From: Puniceicoccales bacterium
GTDB taxonomy: Bacteria; Verrucomicrobiota; Verrucomicrobiia; Opitutales; Oceanipulchritudinaceae
Direction: 5' to 3'
Assembly: GCA_030595525.1 (NCBI GenBank)
Contig: JAUVDD010000039.1
Location: 1-10,634 of the forward strand
Length of the DNA: 10,634 bases
The notes below the pieces were generated by a model that was not told the origin of the DNA, made no database searches, and saw nothing but the letters and a program-made list of their open reading frames with translations. Positions 6,908-10,634 of the stretch are shown one piece after another (the stretch's first letter is position 1; each line of letters starts with the position of its first letter). Position numbers and translations under genes: made by a program.

Positions 6908-9130
6908 TCATGCAACTGGCAAATGCTTCCTTATAACGTCAGTGATCCGAATGATTTGGGAATCTGACAATTGGCTACCACTTGGAAGGGACAGGAACCT
7001 TCGATGAATCAACGCACTGGTATCATTGCCGAAAAACCGTAAATCCTTGTTTAAACTTTGAAGGTGCATGGGTTTCCACAATGGCAATGCTTCAATTCTT
7101 GCCTTTCTCAATGCTTCCAGAATTTCTGTAGAACTGGCCCACGAATTAAAACCAATATTACTTAACCAGTAATTGCATGTTCCATAGCCAGGAATCGGCA
7201 TCTGCGTAATACCTTTAGTGTCATTCAGCAGCTCGAGGTAGCGATCATAGAGTTTTCGTTTCTTGTCCAACCTGAGATCAACGGTTTCTAATTGTGCCAA
7301 TCCGATTGCTGCTGAGATATTTGACAGTTTATAGTTGTAACCGAGGCTTTCGTGCTCGTAACCAATCACCCCGAGTTTCTTTCCCTGGTTTGCCCAACTG
7401 CGTGCACTTTCGCGTTGATCTTCATCCCTGATGTACAATGCACCTCCACCACTTGTGGTCAGGATTTTGTTTCCGTTAAAAGAAAATGCGGAGGCATCGC
7501 CGAAATTCCCGACGAAAGAATCCCCGATTTTTGATCCAAATGCACCCGCACAGTCTTCCAAAACGAGGATATTTTCCTCGGATGCAATGGCCATAATCTC
7601 ATCCATGGGAGCAGGAATGCCCAAGGCATGGACAATTACCATCGCACGAACGGTTCGTCCTTCAGTTTTTAGTGAATGTATAGCCTTCTTAAGCAGTTGT
7701 GGATCGATAGCCCAGTTGTCCTGACTCACATCCACCAGTACAGGTTCCGCACCGAGATATCTTATCGGATTGCAAGAGGCAATGAATGTCATGTCAGGAC
7801 ACAAGACACAATCTCCCGGACCCACCCCCAATGCTCTTAAACCCAAATGTATGGCTGCGGTTCCGCTGCTGACCACATGCATCTCCTGTAATCCGAGATA
7901 TTGAGCCAATCGCCCCTCAAAAGCATTTACCTGAGGCCCGACAGGGGCGATGTAGCCACTGTCAAAAGCTTCTGAAACATACTGGTATTCCAGTTCGGAA
8001 ATCTCTGGAGGACTAAGGAATATATCGAATGCCTTGTGGTCGGAAACAGGAGGATAACTGGGGACATGATCTTTTCTTGTTGTTGACGAGATACGCGCAC
8101 GCAAGTGAGTCCAGGCAACCACAAGTACCCATACACCACCAATGACGGCAAGTTTCACTGGGAATGGGGTGTCCATTCTGTACAGACCAATACCTAATAT
8201 TGAAAGTGATCCGAAAAGAATACTGGTCCAACAATGTCCTGAGTCCCTTGTGGAAAAAGTAGCTGCAAAAAGCTGATAAACATGACTCCGGTGCGCATCA
8301 AACACGGGTTCTCTTCTAATGAGCCTTTTTGTGAAAGTAATTCCTGTATCGATAATAAACGGCCAGGTAAATAAAACAGCAGCTTCCAAAGCCTTGGCTA
8401 AAGGCATACCCATGTGAGCAAAGGCAAGGGGCAAAGCCGCCAGGAAAAACCCCAGGAAGGTGCTTCCAATATCGCCAATAAAGATGCTGGCAGGAGACCA
8501 GTTAAAAATCAGGAAACCAATACATCCCCCAGATATTGCAATTAACAAGAATACCATTGGATGATTTGCGGAGATCGTCGAATCACTGGAAACACTGACA
8601 AATATCCAACCTCCCATGGCGACAATTCCCTGAATGGCAGAAATACCATCGATTCCATCCATGAAATTATAGGCATTGGTTAGTCCGGCAATCCAGATCA
8701 CCAGCAGAAATCCACATATCCACACGGGTAGAGCATTGTCGAACAGTGGCATGGATCGGCCAATCCACGCATCTCGTAACAACCACAAAACACAAATCGC
8801 ACACAAGACGTGTACTCCGAATCGAAATGGTCGGGGAAGATCAAACCGGTCATCAAAGAAGGATAATAGGGCCACAGCAAAGGCCGGTATCAGGATAACC
8901 CAACTGCTTGTGGGTAGAGGCTTATCAAGAAAAACTGTCAATACCACTACACTTAGAATTACCGGCAATAGAACCCCCCAGCCGCCAATTCTGGGAGTTG
9001 GTCGGCTATGAAAGCTTCGTTCATTAGGTTGATCCAACCAATTTTTCTGTATTGCGAATGATCTGGCACGCCAGACACCAAGTGTGCCGGTGATAATACA
9101 CGCAATTAACCATAGGATGTGTTCAATCAT
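6908..9130 (-). CDS. Fusion: WecA/WbpL-type sugar-1-phosphate transferase plus PglE-type aminotransferase
   Basis: Two complete enzymes in one 740-residue chain. Residues 1 to about 344 are a polytopic transferase that would move a sugar-1-phosphate from a UDP-sugar to undecaprenyl phosphate. They show the DNA/PNERSFHSRPTPRIGG-type start (34-50), Mg-binding DDRFD (93-97), NAYNFMDGIDG (152-162), FIGDIGS (217-223) and HRSH (280-283). After a linker without methionine (about 345-367) comes a DegT/DnrJ/EryC1/StrS aminotransferase (about 368-740). It has SSGTAA (421-426), EDCAGAFGS (525-533, with D526 for the PLP nitrogen), SFNGNK (550-555, Schiff-base lysine K555) and GYNYKLSN (607-614), closest in style to PglE enzymes that aminate UDP-4-keto-6-deoxy-GlcNAc. 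The likely role is making and priming an amino-dideoxy sugar for a surface polysaccharide or glycan. The start gives the normal transferase N-terminus; no SD motif precedes it. No dehydratase or acetyltransferase gene is in the window. Confidence 0.93.
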   Translation of the reverse strand: MIEHILWLIACIITGTLGVWRARSFAIQKNWLDQPNERSFHSRPTPRIGGWGVLLPVILSVVVLTVFLDKPLPTSSWVILIPAFAVALLSFFDDRFDLPRPFRFGVHVLCAICVLWLLRDAWIGRSMPLFDNALPVWICGFLLVIWIAGLTNAYNFMDGIDGISAIQGIVAMGGWIFVSVSSDSTISANHPMVFLLIAISGGCIGFLIFNWSPASIFIGDIGSTFLGFFLAALPLAFAHMGMPLAKALEAAVLFTWPFIIDTGITFTKRLIRREPVFDAHRSHVYQLFAATFSTRDSGHCWTSILFGSLSILGIGLYRMDTPFPVKLAVIGGVWVLVVAWTHLRARISSTTRKDHVPSYPPVSDHKAFDIFLSPPEISELEYQYVSEAFDSGYIAPVGPQVNAFEGRLAQYLGLQEMHVVSSGTAAIHLGLRALGVGPGDCVLCPDMTFIASCNPIRYLGAEPVLVDVSQDNWAIDPQLLKKAIHSLKTEGRTVRAMVIVHALGIPAPMDEIMAIASEENILVLEDCAGAFGSKIGDSFVGNFGDASAFSFNGNKILTTSGGGALYIRDEDQRESARSWANQGKKLGVIGYEHESLGYNYKLSNISAAIGLAQLETVDLRLDKKRKLYDRYLELLNDTKGITQMPIPGYGTCNYWLSNIGFNSWASSTEILEALRKARIEALPLWKPMHLQSLNKDLRFFGNDTSALIHRRFLSLPSGSQLSDSQIIRITDVIRKHLPVA

Positions 9131-9198
9131 TCAGGCGCAGACTAAATATTAGAATTCATGGAAATGGAACAAAGAATATTTGTTTATCAATGATTCGG
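9131..9198 (-). other. AT-rich 68-base gap with inverted repeats
   Basis: The longest gap between genes in the window. It holds AACAAA/TTTGTT (9168-9173 and 9179-9184, 5-base loop) and an overlapping wider pair AAATATT/AATATTT (9144-9150 and 9175-9181). The two cannot form together. No T-tract follows, and I see no convincing -35/-10 pair or SD motif before the fusion gene. A weak promoter or mRNA structure is possible but unproven. Confidence 0.3.
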
Positions 9199-10170
9199 TT
9201 ATCCTTGGTCTATTAACCACCGGTCCACCTCATATTTCGGACAGTAATTCAGCTCCCGTTGAGCTAGTTTTGAGCTGTACCATGCTGATCCGGTTAATTT
9301 TCCTAGGGTTTCCACGTCGAGCGGCATTCGCTTTCCGATAAGGCTACCAATAATAGATCCAGCAAATGCTGAGGATTTCAGCAGGAAAATGGGAATGGAC
9401 CAATCCTGTGCAGGGAGTCCAAGGGACTCACGGATTGCATTATAGAGTGCGCGGGTGGAAATTGGTGATTTTGATGACACAATATATGTTTTTCCTGCTG
9501 CGATGGGGGTCTGCATCGAACGAATAGCAAATTCGATCAAATCATCGACGTGGATCATCGACCGTTTGTTTCCGTTCTCTGGGATCGGTGGAAATCTCCC
9601 TTTTTTAACCGCTTCGATCATTCTTGGTAGATTCCCTTTTTCGCCCGGCCCAAACACCATCGCTGGCCGCAGTATCACAGCATGTTCCATGCGGCTCTTT
9701 CGGACAATCGTCTCTGCTTCAGCTTTTGCCAGCCCATAGGGGCTCTGTGGAGCATGAGTCCAGGTCTCATCCATTTCTTCGATCGGTACTTCGGTAGGAT
9801 TCCCCTCTCCCATCGATTTGACACTACTGAAAAACGCAAATCGATTCACGCCAGACCGTTCAGCAGCGCCAATCAGTTTTCGCGTACCCTCTACAATAAC
9901 CGGACGGTAAAGATCCGCGTTATAGGGAGTTTCAGCGATGGCATGGGCTTTGCTGGCGAGATGATAAATCGTGCCAACATTGTTCAGGCAATCTTCTGGG
10001 ATTCCATTTTTAGCAAAGTCGATTTCGACAAACTCACTCCATGGGCCGTCTTGTGATTTTCGTCCGACTGCACGTATTAATTCACCTTCGTCCTGTAAAC
10101 GCTGACACAACCGCCTGCCAAGAAAACCGGTTGCTCCGGTAACCAAGGTGATCTTGTTCCCTGAAGACAT
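9199..10170 (-). CDS. NAD-dependent epimerase/dehydratase-type sugar nucleotide enzyme
   Basis: Extended short-chain dehydrogenase/reductase acting on a nucleotide sugar, probably UDP-linked. The 323 residues have family length. The NAD(P)-binding GATGFLG lies at 12-18, with HLASKAH at 70-76, the catalytic serine region FFSSVKS (113-119) and the YxxxK pair Y145/K149, followed by LRPAMVFGPG and the substrate-side RSMIHVDDL. Genes of this type next to a WbpL-like transferase often encode WbpV-like 4-reductases, which turn UDP-4-keto-6-deoxy-GlcNAc into UDP-QuiNAc. A 4-epimerase of UDP-GlcNAc is the main alternative; sequence motifs alone do not decide. It precedes the fusion gene by 68 bases and follows the dehydrogenase gene by 26, so it may share a transcript with both. 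The region before the ATG is AT-rich and has no SD motif. Confidence 0.88.
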   Translation of the reverse strand: MSSGNKITLVTGATGFLGRRLCQRLQDEGELIRAVGRKSQDGPWSEFVEIDFAKNGIPEDCLNNVGTIYHLASKAHAIAETPYNADLYRPVIVEGTRKLIGAAERSGVNRFAFFSSVKSMGEGNPTEVPIEEMDETWTHAPQSPYGLAKAEAETIVRKSRMEHAVILRPAMVFGPGEKGNLPRMIEAVKKGRFPPIPENGNKRSMIHVDDLIEFAIRSMQTPIAAGKTYIVSSKSPISTRALYNAIRESLGLPAQDWSIPIFLLKSSAFAGSIIGSLIGKRMPLDVETLGKLTGSAWYSSKLAQRELNYCPKYEVDRWLIDQG

Positions 10171-10196
10171 ATTAAATTGTTAAACTGTCTATGGAT

Positions 10197-10634
10197 CTAA
10201 TTTAAAGGAAATTCGGAGAATTCATGCTCCATGGGTGCAAATCCTTGTCGAATTGTATTCTCACAAACAAGTCGTGGTATGACAAATTGTTTCAAATAAT
10301 CTGGTCCTCCTGCCTTTGATCCTACACCTGAGTGCGCAGCTCCTCCAAACGGTTGCCGTCCCACCATGGCTCCAGTACAGCCACGGTTCAGATACAGGTT
10401 CCCCACCCTGAAATTTCTGGATGCCAGTCTCAGGTGCTCAGGATGCCGACTGAAAACCCCGCCTGTTAGGGCATAAGCGCTGTCATTCGCCAGATCCAGG
10501 CCTTGTTGGAAATCATCGACCTTCGTCATAGCGAGTATCGGTCCAAATAATTCTTCTTTCATCAACGGGTCATCAAACGGCACCTCATAAAATAGTGTTG
10601 CTGGAAAGTACCGCCCTTCTGGCAGGTGTTCCAT
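10197..10634 (-). CDS. 1-pyrroline-5-carboxylate dehydrogenase, C-terminal part (cut by window edge)
   Basis: Oxidises glutamate semialdehyde (in equilibrium with pyrroline-5-carboxylate) to glutamate with NAD, the second step of proline breakdown. Only the last 145 residues are present; the catalytic cysteine, general-base glutamate and most of the NAD domain lie beyond the right edge. The ATG at 10634 is an internal methionine, not the start. Recognition rests on the cofactor-binding EELFGP motif (visible residues 28-33) and the NLYLNRGCTGAMVGRQPFGG block followed by SGVGSKAGGPDYL (visible residues 79-114), a hallmark of this aldehyde dehydrogenase subfamily. It could be a stand-alone enzyme (RocA-like) or the end of a bifunctional PutA with proline dehydrogenase; the missing N-terminus would tell. 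It is the most upstream visible gene of the minus-strand run. No link between proline breakdown and the sugar genes is evident beyond position. Confidence 0.92.
   Translation of the reverse strand: MEHLPEGRYFPATLFYEVPFDDPLMKEELFGPILAMTKVDDFQQGLDLANDSAYALTGGVFSRHPEHLRLASRNFRVGNLYLNRGCTGAMVGRQPFGGAAHSGVGSKAGGPDYLKQFVIPRLVCENTIRQGFAPMEHEFSEFPLN

Noticed and set aside
7927..8234. Minus-strand open frames in other phases across the fusion junction, which might suggest a frameshift between two genes
   Set aside because: Their proteins show no domain resemblance, while the main frame keeps both enzymes and all motifs intact without interruption.
9168..9184. AT-rich hairpin after the epimerase gene as an intrinsic terminator
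   Set aside because: Six A/T-dominated pairs and no following T-run; kept only as a possible structure in the gap.
10632..10634. ATG at the right edge as the start of the aldehyde dehydrogenase gene
   Set aside because: The remaining protein would lack the catalytic and most of the NAD-binding region; the gene simply runs out of the window.

Overview
The window is a gene-dense stretch of a bacterial chromosome with seven genes and almost no non-coding DNA. An outer-membrane (diderm) bacterium is suggested by a secreted SurA/PpiC-type isomerase and by an AsmA-like protein of the TIGR03545/TIGR03546 families. The order rnc-mfd-PpiC and the style of the Mfd protein make me favour the Verrucomicrobiota (Opitutae-like). 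That is recollection of similar gene orders, not a search, and should be held loosely. Most visible start codons have no Shine-Dalgarno (SD) motif, which also fits groups that use it little.

Plus strand, 9-5136: three genes overlap stop-to-start and look like the end of one operon. They are ribonuclease III (rnc), the transcription-repair coupling factor (mfd, ATGA overlap) and a periplasmic parvulin-type peptidyl-prolyl isomerase (TAATG overlap). A TAA sits at 7-9, just before rnc, so another gene may end there in the same coupled way.

Minus strand, 10634-5137: four genes run head to tail with gaps of 26, 68 and 28 bases. In transcription order they are the C-terminal end of a 1-pyrroline-5-carboxylate dehydrogenase (cut by the window edge), an NAD-dependent epimerase/dehydratase-type sugar enzyme, a 740-residue fusion, and a 580-residue membrane protein. 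The fusion joins a WecA/WbpL-type polyprenyl-phosphate sugar-1-phosphate transferase to a PglE-type PLP aminotransferase. The membrane protein looks like TIGR03546 fused to TIGR03545. The two strands meet with no spare base: the two stop codons abut as TGATCA at 5134-5139.

The most interesting item is the transferase-aminotransferase fusion. It appears to combine making a 4-amino-4,6-dideoxy sugar nucleotide with loading it onto the lipid carrier, in one membrane-bound chain. Beside it is a reductase/epimerase that could act on the same 4-keto intermediate. Also worth a look are the fused TIGR03546/TIGR03545 protein and a perfect 8-bp hairpin ending three bases before that protein's start codon. 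I saw no tRNA, rRNA, CRISPR array, insertion sequence or phage gene.
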